A stretch of 28,000 nt of DNA from Lacustribacter sp964460315 (GTDB lineage Bacteria > Pseudomonadota > Gammaproteobacteria > Burkholderiales > Burkholderiaceae_A). Positions within the stretch are counted from its first letter, which is position 1; the number at the start of each line of letters is the position of its first letter. The notes under the pieces are model-generated. The model was not told the DNA's origin. It saw only the letters and a program-made list of their open reading frames with translations, and did not search any database. The stretch is taken from positions 1 through 28,000 of the forward strand of contig CAYWPQ010000020.1 of the NCBI GenBank assembly GCA_964460315.1, read 5' to 3'. Below are positions 1-9,694 of this stretch, one piece after another. The position numbers and the translations under genes were made by a program.

Positions 1-199
1 TGTCCTGAAACTTCCAGGTGGTGTCCACATGCAAAAGGGGAAAGGGAATCTTGGCTGGATAAAACGCTTTCACCGCGAGGTGAAGCATCACGGCCGAGTC
101 CTTTCCGATGGAATAAAGCATCACGGGGTTGTCGGCCTCGGCAACAACCTCGCGCATGATGGCGATGGATTCCGCTTCTAAACGTTGAAGATGTGTCAT
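1..199 (-). CDS. cysD: Sulfate adenylyltransferase subunit 2 (CysD), 5' part only
   Basis: Only the first 66 codons are present; the gene runs off the left edge. The translation starts MTHLQRLEAESIAIMREV and contains LYSIGKDSAVMLHL (about residues 33-46), the PP-loop of the ATP pyrophosphatase fold, then PFPLLHVDTTWKF, which matches CysD/NodP. CysD with the GTPase CysN makes adenosine 5'-phosphosulfate from ATP and sulfate in the cytoplasm, the first step of assimilatory sulfate reduction. It lies 27 nt downstream of the rlmH stop on the same strand with no obvious terminator or strong SD, so co-transcription with rlmH is possible. In many Burkholderiales maf/rng follow rlmH, so this neighbour is a local rearrangement. 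cysN cannot be seen. Confidence 0.9.
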   Translation of the reverse strand, partial: MTHLQRLEAESIAIMREVVAEADNPVMLYSIGKDSAVMLHLAVKAFYPAKIPFPLLHVDTTWKFQD

Positions 200-226
200 A
201 CCCAAGCTAGGGTCCGTCCGGCTGAA

Positions 227-733
227 TCAAGCCCGGTGATACGGGTGATTGTTTTCAAGCGACCAGGCTCGGTAGATCTGCTCGGCGAGCAACACCCGGG
301 CAAGCCCATGGGGTAGGGTCATGGCGGAGATTCGAACCTGGTGTGTACAACGCGCCTTCAAGGCGTCGTCCAAGCCATCCGGCCCGCCAATCAGAAAGGC
401 AACGTCACGACCGTTGGCTTTGACTGTCTTCATGAAGTCTGTAAATTCTTCGGTGGTGAAGCTTTTACCGCGTTCGTCCAGCGCAATCAGTTCAATGTCA
501 CCCAGCAGCTTTCCGGAGCTCTTCATAGACGGCCGCGATTTGGAAACTGCGGCCAGAATGCGTTCCGCTTCTGCAGCTTTCATGGCCTCGACGGTCTTTC
601 CGGTGGTGCGTGGCTCAGCCTTGACTTCGATCAGTTTGAGCCGCTGATCGCTTGGGAAACGATTCGCATAATCGTTGTACCCCTCGTTGACCCAGGCGGG
701 CTGCTTTTGCCCCACCGCAACAACGGCAATCAT
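227..733 (-). CDS. rlmH: 23S rRNA pseudouridine-1915 N3-methyltransferase RlmH
   Basis: 168 aa SPOUT-family methyltransferase that methylates N3 of pseudouridine 1915 in helix 69 of 23S rRNA, on assembled 70S ribosomes, using S-adenosylmethionine. Visible family motifs are LIALDERGK (82-90), the AdoMet-binding FLIGGPDGL (113-121), MTLPHGLARVLLAEQIYRAWS (about 138-158) and the terminal HPYHRA. The family is usually about 155 aa; the extra residues sit at about 67-79 (a Ser/Lys-rich stretch), between the first helix and the LIALDERG strand. The ATG overlaps the rsfS stop by 4 bp (ATGA), so translation is probably coupled to rsfS. Pairing with rsfS is a common bacterial arrangement and fits a large-subunit maturation role. 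Confidence 0.96.
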   Translation of the reverse strand: MIAVVAVGQKQPAWVNEGYNDYANRFPSDQRLKLIEVKAEPRTTGKTVEAMKAAEAERILAAVSKSRPSMKSSGKLLGDIELIALDERGKSFTTEEFTDFMKTVKANGRDVAFLIGGPDGLDDALKARCTHQVRISAMTLPHGLARVLLAEQIYRAWSLENNHPYHRA

Positions 734-1413
734 TTCTTGGGCTTGGCCTTCGTTGATTTCGCTGCCGCTTTAGGTTTGGCCGTCTTCGCAGCCTTGGCTC
801 CTGGGCTTGCTGCAGGTTTCTTCGCAGGCCTCGTTGTTGGCCGCTTGGCTGCAGGCTTTTTGCCTGGTGCTTTGGAAGCTGCCTTCTTCTCTTTGGTTTG
901 GCCCGTAGCGAATGCCTCGGCTTTTTTCTCGGCGGCAGTTTTGTTCTTGCGGGGTTTGACCACAGGCTTGGCTTCAGGAGCGGTCACCTTGACGGGCGTT
1001 TTCTCAACAATGGGTTTTTTCGCTGTGGCCTTGCGCTTGGGCGCAGGCTTGCGCGCGGCTTCCTGCATGGCTTCCCAGTCGATGGGGTGCTTGCCCCAGA
1101 TTTCTTCAAGTCGGTAGTAGTCGCGAATCTCTGGCTGCATGATGTGGACAATCACATCGCCCAGATCCACCAAGACCCATTCCCCAGTCTCTTCACCCTC
1201 GGCGCCATAGACGCCAAACCCAGCCTGCTTCACCTTGTCGTGCAGGTTCTTGGCCAGCGCCCGTGTCTGTCGGTTCGAGGTTCCGCTCACCACCACCACG
1301 CGGTCAAAGAGACCCGTCAGCGGCTGGGCATCAAAGAGCTGAATGTTCTGACCTTTAATGTCTTCGAGTGCGCTAATCACCGTCAGGGTGAGTTGATCAA
1401 GTTCTTGGTTCAT
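730..1413 (-). CDS. rsfS: Ribosomal silencing factor RsfS with long Lys/Ala/Pro-rich C-terminal tail
   Basis: 227 aa. Residues 1 to about 118 are a normal RsfS/YbeB domain (LFDRVVVVSGTSNRQTRALA at about 35-54, GEWVLVDLGDVIVHIM at 77-92, YYRLEEIWG at 99-107). RsfS binds ribosomal protein uL14 and blocks subunit joining when nutrients are scarce. The family is normally about 105-130 aa. Here about 107 more residues (121-227) follow in the same frame, almost entirely Lys, Ala, Pro, Thr and Arg, with AKKP/AAK-type repeats resembling histone H1 or AlgP tails. The tail is probably disordered and could bind nucleic acid; its function is unknown. The gene sits between nadD (11 nt upstream) and rlmH (4-bp overlap), both standard neighbours. 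Confidence 0.94.
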   Translation of the reverse strand: MNQELDQLTLTVISALEDIKGQNIQLFDAQPLTGLFDRVVVVSGTSNRQTRALAKNLHDKVKQAGFGVYGAEGEETGEWVLVDLGDVIVHIMQPEIRDYYRLEEIWGKHPIDWEAMQEAARKPAPKRKATAKKPIVEKTPVKVTAPEAKPVVKPRKNKTAAEKKAEAFATGQTKEKKAASKAPGKKPAAKRPTTRPAKKPAASPGAKAAKTAKPKAAAKSTKAKPKK

Positions 1414-1424
1414 AGAGTCTTTTC

Positions 1425-2096
1425 TTAGTGATAAAGCTGTTCATCGGCAATATAGTCCGCCACCTTCGGCGGAACAAGACCTTCGGACAAATCTCCCGCC
1501 TGAACGGCACTGCGTATTTCCGTGGAAGAGATGCTGTCGGGTTGAATCTTGACCCAGTGGATTACGCCGCCCGCGGATCGAATGGTGTTGGCCACGCGAG
1601 AACCCTCTGCACCAGGCCGTGCGCAAACGGCAAGCTCCACCTGGTGGATCAGCCAATCCCAGCGCGACCAGCTCAGGAAGTGCTGCAGCTGATCTTCGCC
1701 AAGAATCCAGATCAATCGGCGGTTTGGGAATTCTTTTAAAACACCGGCCACGGTGTCCGCGGTGAAATTCGATTCGCCACGCTCGGCGGCGCGAATCTCT
1801 CGGTCGTCCACTACCATGCGCGGGTCATTCAGTGTCTGCAGGGCAATTCGCGTCATCCGCAGACGATCATCCGGCGAAGCAATCACCGGTTTGTGTTCGG
1901 GGTCGCCCGTGACAATCCAGCGCACCTCGTGCAGGCCCAGCTGATCGGCCACCGCCTGAGCAATGGCCATGTGGGCCCGATGCACGGGGTCGAATCGACC
2001 GCCGAAAAGCCCAAGCGGGAGCCCCTTCGCATCTGACGCTGCAACACCTGGCGAGGAGCCCGCGGCAGCCGTGCCCGAGCCCATAGCCTTGTTCAT
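1425..2096 (-). CDS. nadD: Nicotinate-nucleotide adenylyltransferase
   Basis: 223 aa. Transfers AMP from ATP to nicotinate mononucleotide to make deamido-NAD, the penultimate step of NAD synthesis. The nucleotidyltransferase signature GGRFDPVHRAH is at 32-42 (the family GGxFDPxHxxH), followed by DPEHKP (66-71), LGEDQL (132-137) and the C-terminal ISSTEIR (189-195). About 28 residues rich in Ala, Gly and Ser precede the first strand (LGLFGG), longer than usual. I kept this ATG because it overlaps the hemF stop in an ATGA junction, but a start further in cannot be excluded. The gene is followed by rsfS after 11 nt, as in many proteobacteria. Confidence 0.95.
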   Translation of the reverse strand: MNKAMGSGTAAAGSSPGVAASDAKGLPLGLFGGRFDPVHRAHMAIAQAVADQLGLHEVRWIVTGDPEHKPVIASPDDRLRMTRIALQTLNDPRMVVDDREIRAAERGESNFTADTVAGVLKEFPNRRLIWILGEDQLQHFLSWSRWDWLIHQVELAVCARPGAEGSRVANTIRSAGGVIHWVKIQPDSISSTEIRSAVQAGDLSEGLVPPKVADYIADEQLYH

Positions 2097-3033
2097 GAAC
2101 GAGCGCCTGACTCCAGGCCCAGCCAGTCACGGGGCTTGATGATGTCGTAGAGCCGCGCTTCTGGAGAACCTGCCTCGGGCTGCCAGTTGTAGCGCCACTT
2201 CACCAAGGGAGGCATGGACATGAGAATGCTCTCTGATCGTCCGCCACTCTGCAGGCCAAAGTGGGTGCCCCGGTCAAAGACTAAATTAAATTCAACGTAG
2301 CGGCCGCGGCGATAGGCTTGGAAGTCGCGTTCGCGTTCGCCATAGGCCATGTCTTTGCGCCGCTCAACAATGGGCGTGTAAGCCTTCAAGAAGGCATTGC
2401 CCGTGGCCTGCGTCATGGCGAAACTCTGATCAAAGCCGAGTTCAGAAAAGTCGTCATAGAACACGCCGCCAATACCGCGGGCCTCTTCCCGATGCTTCAG
2501 ATAAAAGTAGTCGTCACACCAGGCTTTGAATCTTGGGTAGTAAGCCTCACCAAAGGGATTGAGCGCCTCTTGGCAGGTGCGATGAAAATGCACCGCGTCT
2601 TCTTCGAAGGGGTAGTAAGGGGTGAGGTCCATGCCCCCGCCAAACCACCAGACGTCGTCTTCACCTGGGCGCACGGCTTGGGCCACAAACGAGCGCACAT
2701 TCATGTGCACCGTCGGAATGTACGGGTTGCGTGGGTGAAAGACCAGCGACACGCCAATGGCCTCAAAGCCACGGCCTTGAAGCTCAGGCCGGTTCTGGGT
2801 TGCCGATGGCGGAAGCTTGTCGCCGCGCACATGCGAAAAGCCCACACCGGCGCGCTCGAAAACATCACCTTCCTCAAGAATTCGAGAACGACCATCGCCC
2901 TTCAACTGGGCATCGTCGGGTTTTTTCCATGCATCTTCAATAAAGGGCTGTCCATCAAGCTGGCCAATGGTCTGGGTGATGCTGTCTTGAAGACCCAGAA
3001 AAAAATCACGAAGAGAAGAAATATTGACAGTGC

Positions 3034-3037
<4 letters not shown>
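2093..3037 (-). CDS. hemF: Oxygen-dependent coproporphyrinogen III oxidase
   Basis: 314 aa, a usual HemF length. Converts coproporphyrinogen III to protoporphyrinogen IX by two oxidative decarboxylations using O2, in the cytoplasm; this is a haem-pathway step. The family is unmistakable: HPRNPYIPTVHMNVR (101-115), WWFGGGMDLTPYYP (130-143), EEARGIGGVFYDDF (184-197) and a C-terminal RGTHFGLQSGGRSESILMSM stretch. The presence of HemF implies an organism that lives at least partly aerobically. It overlaps purD upstream and nadD downstream by 4 bp each, so the genes are very likely translated from one message. Confidence 0.97.
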
Positions 3038-4337
<1,300 letters not shown>

Positions 4338-4341
<4 letters not shown>

Positions 4342-5060
4342 GAGATCACCGCGTTGGTGTAGACCTCTTGAACATCATCCAATGACTCAAGGGCATCGAG
4401 CAGCTTTTGCATTTTCACGCCATCGTCGCCGGCCAGTTCTGAATCGGTGGAGGCGCGCATGGTGATTTCCGCAACCTCGGGCTTGAGCCCTGCGGCTTCC
4501 AGTGCTGTTTTCACGGCTTCGAAATCATTCGGTGCAGTAATGACCTCAATGGCGCCGTCTTCATCGGTGATGACGTCTTCGGCACCCGCCTCCAGCGCCA
4601 CTTCCATCACCCGATCTTCCGACTGGCCAGGGGCCAGAATCAGCTGGCCGCAGTGTTTGAACATGAAGGCCACCGAGCCGTCAGTGCCTAGGTTGCCGCC
4701 GTGTTTGGAAAAGGCGTGGCGAACTTCGGCCACAGTGCGGGTTCGGTTGTCGGTCATGCAGTCCACGATGACGGCGGCGCCGCCAATGCCATAGCCTTCG
4801 TAGCGAATCTCTTCGTAGTCAACGCCCTCCAGCTGGCCGGTGCCCCGCTTAATGGCATCCATGACCTTGTCTTTGGTCATGTTGGCATCGCTGGCCTTGT
4901 CCATGGCCAGGCGAAGCCGTGGGTTGACGTTGGGGTCGCCACCGCCCATCTTGGCGGCGACGGTAATTTCTTTAATCAGGCGGGTGAAGATCTTCCCCCG
5001 CTTTTCATCCTGGCGCCCTTTACGGTGCTGGATATTGGCCCATTTGGAATGCCCTGCCAT
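4338..5060 (-). CDS. yebC: YebC/PmpR family translational/transcriptional regulator
   Basis: 240 aa from the ATG chosen here, which gives the family's invariant start MAGHSKWANIQHRKGRQDEK. An open frame extends 44 codons further upstream (to 5192) but that part overlaps gcvT and does not look like the family, so it was left out. An AAGG core lies about 6 nt before the chosen ATG. YebC proteins were described as DNA-binding regulators; recent work on family members assigns ribosome association and help with polyproline stalls. The latter is notable since efp is also in this window. Typical sequence includes GYGIGGAAVIVDCMTDNRTRT and HGGNLGTDGSVAFMF. It is the first gene of the purD-hemF-nadD-rsfS-rlmH chain and starts 55 nt after gcvT. 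Confidence 0.95.
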
Positions 5061-5115
5061 AACAACCTTACGCTGAAAACCTAGGACCCCCGATTTTACG
5101 GGAGAAACCCTTGCC

Positions 5116-6261
5116 TTACCGCTTGTAGCGCTTGGGCACGAAGGGAAGCTTGGCCCGCGAAAGCGCCAGTGTTTTGTCCCGAACAATGGCAAAAAGTGGC
5201 TGGTCCACGGCGTCTGCTCGAACCAAGGCCAGCATCACGGGGTGGCCCAGCGAAGGGGAAACCGTTCCGCTGGTCACCTCGCCAACCGCTTCGCCACTGG
5301 CCAGAACAACCGCCGCGTGAGACCGAATGGGAACGGGGTCCTTGGAGACAAAACCAAGCAGTTTTCTGGGGGCACCTGCATCCAGGTGTTGCAATACCAA
5401 CTTCGCCCCTGGAAAGCCGCCCGCCTTCGCACCGCCCGATCGACGTGAGTTGGCGATGGCAAAGGGCAGCGACGCCTCGATGGGACTGATGGTGGGGGAA
5501 ATGTCGTTGCCGTGAAGTGGAAGACCAGCCTCAAGGCGCAGGGTGTCACGGGCACCAAGCCCCACGGGCTTCACACGGTCGTCGGCCAACAGCATGCGAA
5601 CAATTCGTTCGGCATGAGCGGTAGGGATGGAAATTTCATAGCCGTCTTCTCCGGTGTAGCCGGAACGGGTGGTGAAGCAGGCCACACCATCAAGCATTAA
5701 ATCAGCCGCGTCCATGAAACGAAGGCCGGCCGCTTTGGGGTCAAGCTTGCCTAAGACCGATTCTGAATCGGGCCCTTGTAGGGCAATCAGGGCAGCGTCC
5801 ACCCATTCAAAACGCAGGCTTGGCGCAAGCCGTTGCAAGAGCGCAAGGTCAGCATCGCGGTTACCTGCGTTCACCACCATGCGAACTTCTGCGGTGGATC
5901 GATCTTCCGTGGGGTTCGCATCGCGCCAGACCAGCATCAGGTCGTCTTCAATACCGCCATTTTCATTGAGCAGCACCGAATAGCGCTGAACGTTGCTGGG
6001 CCATCCCTCAAAGTCACATGGAAGGGCCGCTTCCAGTCCTCGCTGTAGAGCCTGGGCGTTGGCCGCACCGGAAACCTCGGGCAAGGTGATGCGAAGCTGT
6101 CCCATGTGTGAGACATCGAATAGCCCTGCATGGGCGCGGGTGTGAAGATGCTCGGCCTTCAGCCCCATGGGGTACTGAATGGGCATGTTGTACCCAGCGA
6201 AGGGTCCGAACTTGGCGCCCAGCGACTGATGCAGTGATTCAAGCGCAATGGCCTTCGTCAT
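5116..6261 (-). CDS. gcvT: Glycine cleavage system T protein (aminomethyltransferase)
   Basis: 381 aa. Takes the aminomethyl group from lipoyl-GcvH, releases ammonia and gives methylene-tetrahydrofolate. Family motifs: FAGYNMPIQYPMGLKAEH (about 21-38), GLFDVSHMGQLRI (46-58), TTRSGYTGEDGYEIS in the middle, GLGARDTLRLEAGLPLHGND, and EVTSGTVSPSLG in the C-terminal barrel. Length is normal (about 365-375 plus a few residues). The ATG overlaps the gcvP stop by 4 bp. The order H-P-T on the transcript differs from E. coli (T-H-P). Controlled, with gcvH and gcvP, by the glycine riboswitch upstream of gcvH. Confidence 0.97.
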   Translation of the reverse strand: MTKAIALESLHQSLGAKFGPFAGYNMPIQYPMGLKAEHLHTRAHAGLFDVSHMGQLRITLPEVSGAANAQALQRGLEAALPCDFEGWPSNVQRYSVLLNENGGIEDDLMLVWRDANPTEDRSTAEVRMVVNAGNRDADLALLQRLAPSLRFEWVDAALIALQGPDSESVLGKLDPKAAGLRFMDAADLMLDGVACFTTRSGYTGEDGYEISIPTAHAERIVRMLLADDRVKPVGLGARDTLRLEAGLPLHGNDISPTISPIEASLPFAIANSRRSGGAKAGGFPGAKLVLQHLDAGAPRKLLGFVSKDPVPIRSHAAVVLASGEAVGEVTSGTVSPSLGHPVMLALVRADAVDQPLFAIVRDKTLALSRAKLPFVPKRYKR

Positions 6262-9152
6262 GAGCTGTAGGCTTCCATGGGTGGGCAGGTGCAGACCAGG
6301 TTACGGTCGCCTGCGGCGTTGTCGATGCGCTTCACCGTGGGCCAGAACTTTGCCGTGCGCACCCACGCTAGCGGATAGACCGCAGTTTCTCGGGAATAGC
6401 TGTGCTGCCATTCACCGGCAACCTCTTGCGCAGTGTGCGGGGCGCATTTCAGAGGGTTATCAAGCTTATCGGCGCGGCCTTGGCGAACGTCGTCGATCTC
6501 TTTGGCAATGGCGATCATGGCTTCACAGAAACGATCAAGCTCGGCCTTGGACTCCGATTCCGTGGGCTCCACCATCAGCGTGTCAACGACAGGGAAAGAC
6601 AGGGTGGGCGCATGAAAGCCGTAATCCATCAGCCGCTTGGCCACATCTTCTGCGGTGATGCCCACTTCACCCTTCAGATGACGAAGATCAAGAATGCATT
6701 CGTGGGCAATTCGACCATGCTCACCGCGATAGAGAATCGGGAAGTGATTGGCCAGACGCTCGGCCACATAGTTGGCATTCAGAATGGCAAGTTCGGTGGC
6801 TTTGCGAATGCCGCTTGCACCCATCATGCGGATGTACATCCATGAGATGGTGGTGATCAGTGCGCTGCCAAAAGGCGCGGCCGAGACACTGTTGGGAACC
6901 TGGCTGACATCCGTTCCTGCATGGAAAGGGTCCACGGAAAGGAACGGTGCAAGGTGCTTGGCCACCGCAATGGGCCCCATGCCAGGGCCGCCACCACCGT
7001 GCGGAATGCAGAAGGTCTTGTGCAGGTTCATGTGGCAGACGTCGGCACCGATATCACCGGGGCGGGTGAGTCCCGCCTGTGCATTGAGGTTGGCGCCATC
7101 CATATAGACCTGGCCACCAGCCTCGTGAACCATGGCGCAGATGTCTTTAATGGCAGACTCAAACACACCATGGGTGGACGGATAAGTCACCATCAATGCG
7201 CAGAGTGCATCACGGTGGGCATCCACTTTGGCGCGTAGATCGTTCACGTCCACATTGCCCTGGCTGTCACAGGCCACCACCACAATCTTCATGCCCATCA
7301 TCTGAGCGCTGGCCGGGTTCGTGCCGTGGGCCGAAGAGGGAATCAGGCAGACATCGCGGTGTCCCTGCCCACGCGATTCCTGGAAGTAGCGAATGGCCAA
7401 AAGCCCCGCGTATTCGCCCTGGGCGCCTGAGTTCGGCTGAAAGGACACGGCATCAAACCCCGTGATTTCTTCAAGCCAGCGACCCAGCTGTTGCAGCATT
7501 TCGGCATAGCCCTGGGCCTGAGATTCCGGCGCAAACGGATGAAGCGCTGCGAATTCAGGCCAGGTCACCGGTGCCATCTCGGCGGCTGCGTTGAGCTTCA
7601 TGGTGCACGAACCCAAAGGAATCATGGAATGCACCAGCGAGATGTCTTTGTTTTCAAGCCGCTTCACATAACGCACAAAGTCGGTCTCGCTGTGATAGCT
7701 GTTAAATACAGGATGAGCCAGCACCGGGTCGGCCCGCTGCATGTCGGCAGGGATCGATTCCGGCTGCATGGAAAGATTCATCGCGCGCAGTGTCTGGGTG
7801 TCCACCGTGTTTCCGGTCAGCACATGAACCAGATCGGCAATGTCTTGCAGCGACGTGGTTTCATCGCAGGCCACACCCACATCACCCGATGCAAAGAACC
7901 GCAGGTTAATGGCTTTTTCAGCGGCACGCTGTTGCACCAGTGAAAGATTCTGAAAGCCAATGGCCTTGAAGGTGATGGTGTCAAAGAACTGGGTGTGAAC
8001 CGTGGCAAGCCCCGTGGCTTTGATCAAAAGACGAGCCATGGCGTTGGCGCGAAGCGCGATGCGATGCAGGCCCTGGGGGCCGTGATAGACCGCATAAAAC
8101 GAAGCCATGTTGGCAAGCAAGGCCTGGGCGGTGCAGATGTTGCTCGTGGCTTTGTCGCGGCGGATGTGCTGTTCACGAGTTTGCAGCGACATGCGGTAGG
8201 CGGGCCTGCCGCTGGCATCCACCGACACGCCAATAATTCGGCCTGGCATCATTCGAACAAGGTCTTCCTTCACGGCCATGAAGGCCGCATGGGGGCCGCC
8301 ATAGCCCATGGGAATGCCAAAGCGCTGGGCCGAGCCAATCGCAACGTCTGCGCCCATGGCACCGGCCGATTTCACAATCATGGAAGCCAGCAAATCCACG
8401 CCCATGCAAAGCCTAGCCTGCTGGGCATGCAGCTTTTGGGCAAGGGAAGAAAAGTCACGAATGACGCCCCGGGTGTCCGGTGATTGGACATGTGCCCCAT
8501 AGAACTCTGTGCTGGGTGTGAATTGGTCAGCGTCACCCACCACCACGTCAATACCCATCCAGTGGGCGCGAGTGCGCATGACCGCGATCACCTGGGGATG
8601 AACCTGGGCATCAATAAAAAACGAATTCGCATGGGCTACTTTGCTGGCACGCTTCATCGTGGCCATGGCCTCGGCCGCTGCCGTGGCTTCATCCAGCAGC
8701 GATGCGTTGGAGGTGTGCATGCCCGTGAGATCCACCACCATCTGCTGGAAATTCATTAAGGCCTCAAGACGGCCCTGGGCCACTTCGGCCTGATAGGGCG
8801 TGTAGGCGGTGTACCAGCCTGGATTCTCCAGAACATTTCGGCGAATGGGTTCGGGCGTGAAGGTGTTGTGATAGCCCGCGCCAATGAAGGACCGCCAGAC
8901 CTGGTTTTTTGATGCGATGGCCCTCAGTTCAGCCAAGGCGTCCGCCTCGGTGATGGGCTCGGGAAGATCAAGTGGTGTCTGTCGAAGGATATTGCCTGGA
9001 ACGGTCTGCGCAATCAGTTCGCTGCGCGAGGCGGCACCGATGACGCTCAGCATCTGGGCTTCGGTCTGCTGGTTGGGGCCAATGTGTCGGCCATGAAATT
9101 CATCGGGCGCAAAAAGCCCCTCGATGCCGTCGATCGGTTCGTAGGCGTGCAT
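6258..9152 (-). CDS. gcvP: Glycine dehydrogenase (decarboxylating), P protein
   Basis: 964 aa single-chain P protein, the homodimeric form typical of proteobacteria rather than the split gcvPA/gcvPB type. It decarboxylates glycine with pyridoxal phosphate and passes the aminomethyl group to lipoyl-GcvH. The PLP lysine lies in MNLHKTFCIPHGGGGPG (Lys at about residue 712). The N-terminal FHGRHIGPN and RSFIGAGYHNT and the mid-protein PLGSCTMKLNAAAEM are all family landmarks. An AAGGA SD stands about 7 nt before the ATG. It starts 35 nt after gcvH ends and overlaps gcvT by 4 bp. Confidence 0.98.
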   Translation of the reverse strand: MHAYEPIDGIEGLFAPDEFHGRHIGPNQQTEAQMLSVIGAASRSELIAQTVPGNILRQTPLDLPEPITEADALAELRAIASKNQVWRSFIGAGYHNTFTPEPIRRNVLENPGWYTAYTPYQAEVAQGRLEALMNFQQMVVDLTGMHTSNASLLDEATAAAEAMATMKRASKVAHANSFFIDAQVHPQVIAVMRTRAHWMGIDVVVGDADQFTPSTEFYGAHVQSPDTRGVIRDFSSLAQKLHAQQARLCMGVDLLASMIVKSAGAMGADVAIGSAQRFGIPMGYGGPHAAFMAVKEDLVRMMPGRIIGVSVDASGRPAYRMSLQTREQHIRRDKATSNICTAQALLANMASFYAVYHGPQGLHRIALRANAMARLLIKATGLATVHTQFFDTITFKAIGFQNLSLVQQRAAEKAINLRFFASGDVGVACDETTSLQDIADLVHVLTGNTVDTQTLRAMNLSMQPESIPADMQRADPVLAHPVFNSYHSETDFVRYVKRLENKDISLVHSMIPLGSCTMKLNAAAEMAPVTWPEFAALHPFAPESQAQGYAEMLQQLGRWLEEITGFDAVSFQPNSGAQGEYAGLLAIRYFQESRGQGHRDVCLIPSSAHGTNPASAQMMGMKIVVVACDSQGNVDVNDLRAKVDAHRDALCALMVTYPSTHGVFESAIKDICAMVHEAGGQVYMDGANLNAQAGLTRPGDIGADVCHMNLHKTFCIPHGGGGPGMGPIAVAKHLAPFLSVDPFHAGTDVSQVPNSVSAAPFGSALITTISWMYIRMMGASGIRKATELAILNANYVAERLANHFPILYRGEHGRIAHECILDLRHLKGEVGITAEDVAKRLMDYGFHAPTLSFPVVDTLMVEPTESESKAELDRFCEAMIAIAKEIDDVRQGRADKLDNPLKCAPHTAQEVAGEWQHSYSRETAVYPLAWVRTAKFWPTVKRIDNAAGDRNLVCTCPPMEAYSS

Positions 9153-9187
9153 GGTGATTCCTTAAGAAGGGTTGGCGGGGCAGCGTT

Positions 9188-9574
9188 TTACTGCGCGCCG
9201 GATTCTGTTTTGTAGGCGTCGACGGTGAGCAGATTTTTCTCTGCACCCGGCGAGGCGGGCTTCAGCTTAAATAGCCAGCCAGCTTCGTAGGGGGATTCAT
9301 TCACCGATTGGGGCGCGGACGAAAGCGCGTCATTGACGGCAATCACTTCGCCAGCGATGGGTGAATAGACGTCCGATGCAGCCTTGGTGGATTCCACCAC
9401 CGCACAAGATTCAGCGGCAGCAAGGCTTCGACCAATCGCAGGAAGATCCACATAAACAAGTTCACCAAGCGAGTCTTGAGCAAGGTCAGTAATACCAACG
9501 GTGACCGTGCCATCGGCTTCGCTGCGAACCCATTCATGGGAGGCGGTGTAATGCAGATCATTGGGGAAATTCAC
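9188..9574 (-). CDS. gcvH: Glycine cleavage system H protein, GTG start
   Basis: 128 aa lipoyl carrier that shuttles the aminomethyl and reducing intermediates between P, T and L proteins. The lipoylated lysine is Lys64 in VVESTKAASDVYSPI, followed by the usual GEV...N turn. N-terminal YTASHEWVR and GITDLAQDSLGELVYVDLP are canonical. The initiator is GTG (complement of 9572-9574), supported by a good AGGAG core at 9583-9587 with a 7-8 nt spacer. This SD lies inside an 11-nt copy of riboswitch aptamer I sequence, so translation of this gene is the likely regulated step. First gene of gcvHPT. Confidence 0.97.
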   Translation of the reverse strand: MNFPNDLHYTASHEWVRSEADGTVTVGITDLAQDSLGELVYVDLPAIGRSLAAAESCAVVESTKAASDVYSPIAGEVIAVNDALSSAPQSVNESPYEAGWLFKLKPASPGAEKNLLTVDAYKTESGAQ

Positions 9575-9694
9575 GGGCTAGTCTCCTGCGCGGTGCGCTT
9601 GCTTCCATCAAGGACTTCATCGGGGGAATGCTGGTGATGCACATGAGCACAAGTTGCAAGCGATGCCAACGCTCGCTTTGTGTTCATTCCCCCT
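9575..9694 (-). promoter_or_regulatory. Expression platform between glycine riboswitch and gcvH
   Basis: This 120-nt leader carries strong secondary-structure potential. A 9-bp arm GGGGGAATG (9693-9685) pairs perfectly with CATTCCCCC (9630-9622). Inside it, CACAA (9682-9678) pairs with TTGTG (9652-9648) and AGCGA (9677-9673) with TCGCT (9663-9659). Nearer the gene, CGCGCAGGAGA (9592-9582) contains the gcvH SD and is an exact copy of the 5' arm region of aptamer I (9856-9846). There is no U-run after any hairpin, so translational control looks more likely than termination. Confidence 0.7.

Noticed and set aside
730..1053. RsfS tail as a frameshift or fused gene
   Set aside because: The frame is continuous, no separate start or SD is present, and it ends at the expected rlmH overlap.
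341..1428. Long plus-strand open frames (341-1117, 898-1428) opposite rlmH and rsfS
   Set aside because: They are antisense shadows of two clear genes; their translations show no known domain and reflect the GC-rich repetitive rsfS tail.
5087..5104. Hairpin CTCCCG/CGGGGG between gcvT and yebC as a terminator
   Set aside because: One wobble pair, AT loop and no U-run afterwards; too weak to call.
5061..5192. 44-codon N-terminal extension of yebC
   Set aside because: The family starts at MAGHSKW; the extension lies largely over the gcvT end and has no family likeness.
6402..8759. Several plus-strand open frames of 90-160 codons opposite gcvP
   Set aside because: Shadows of the well-supported gcvP frame; no domain recognised.
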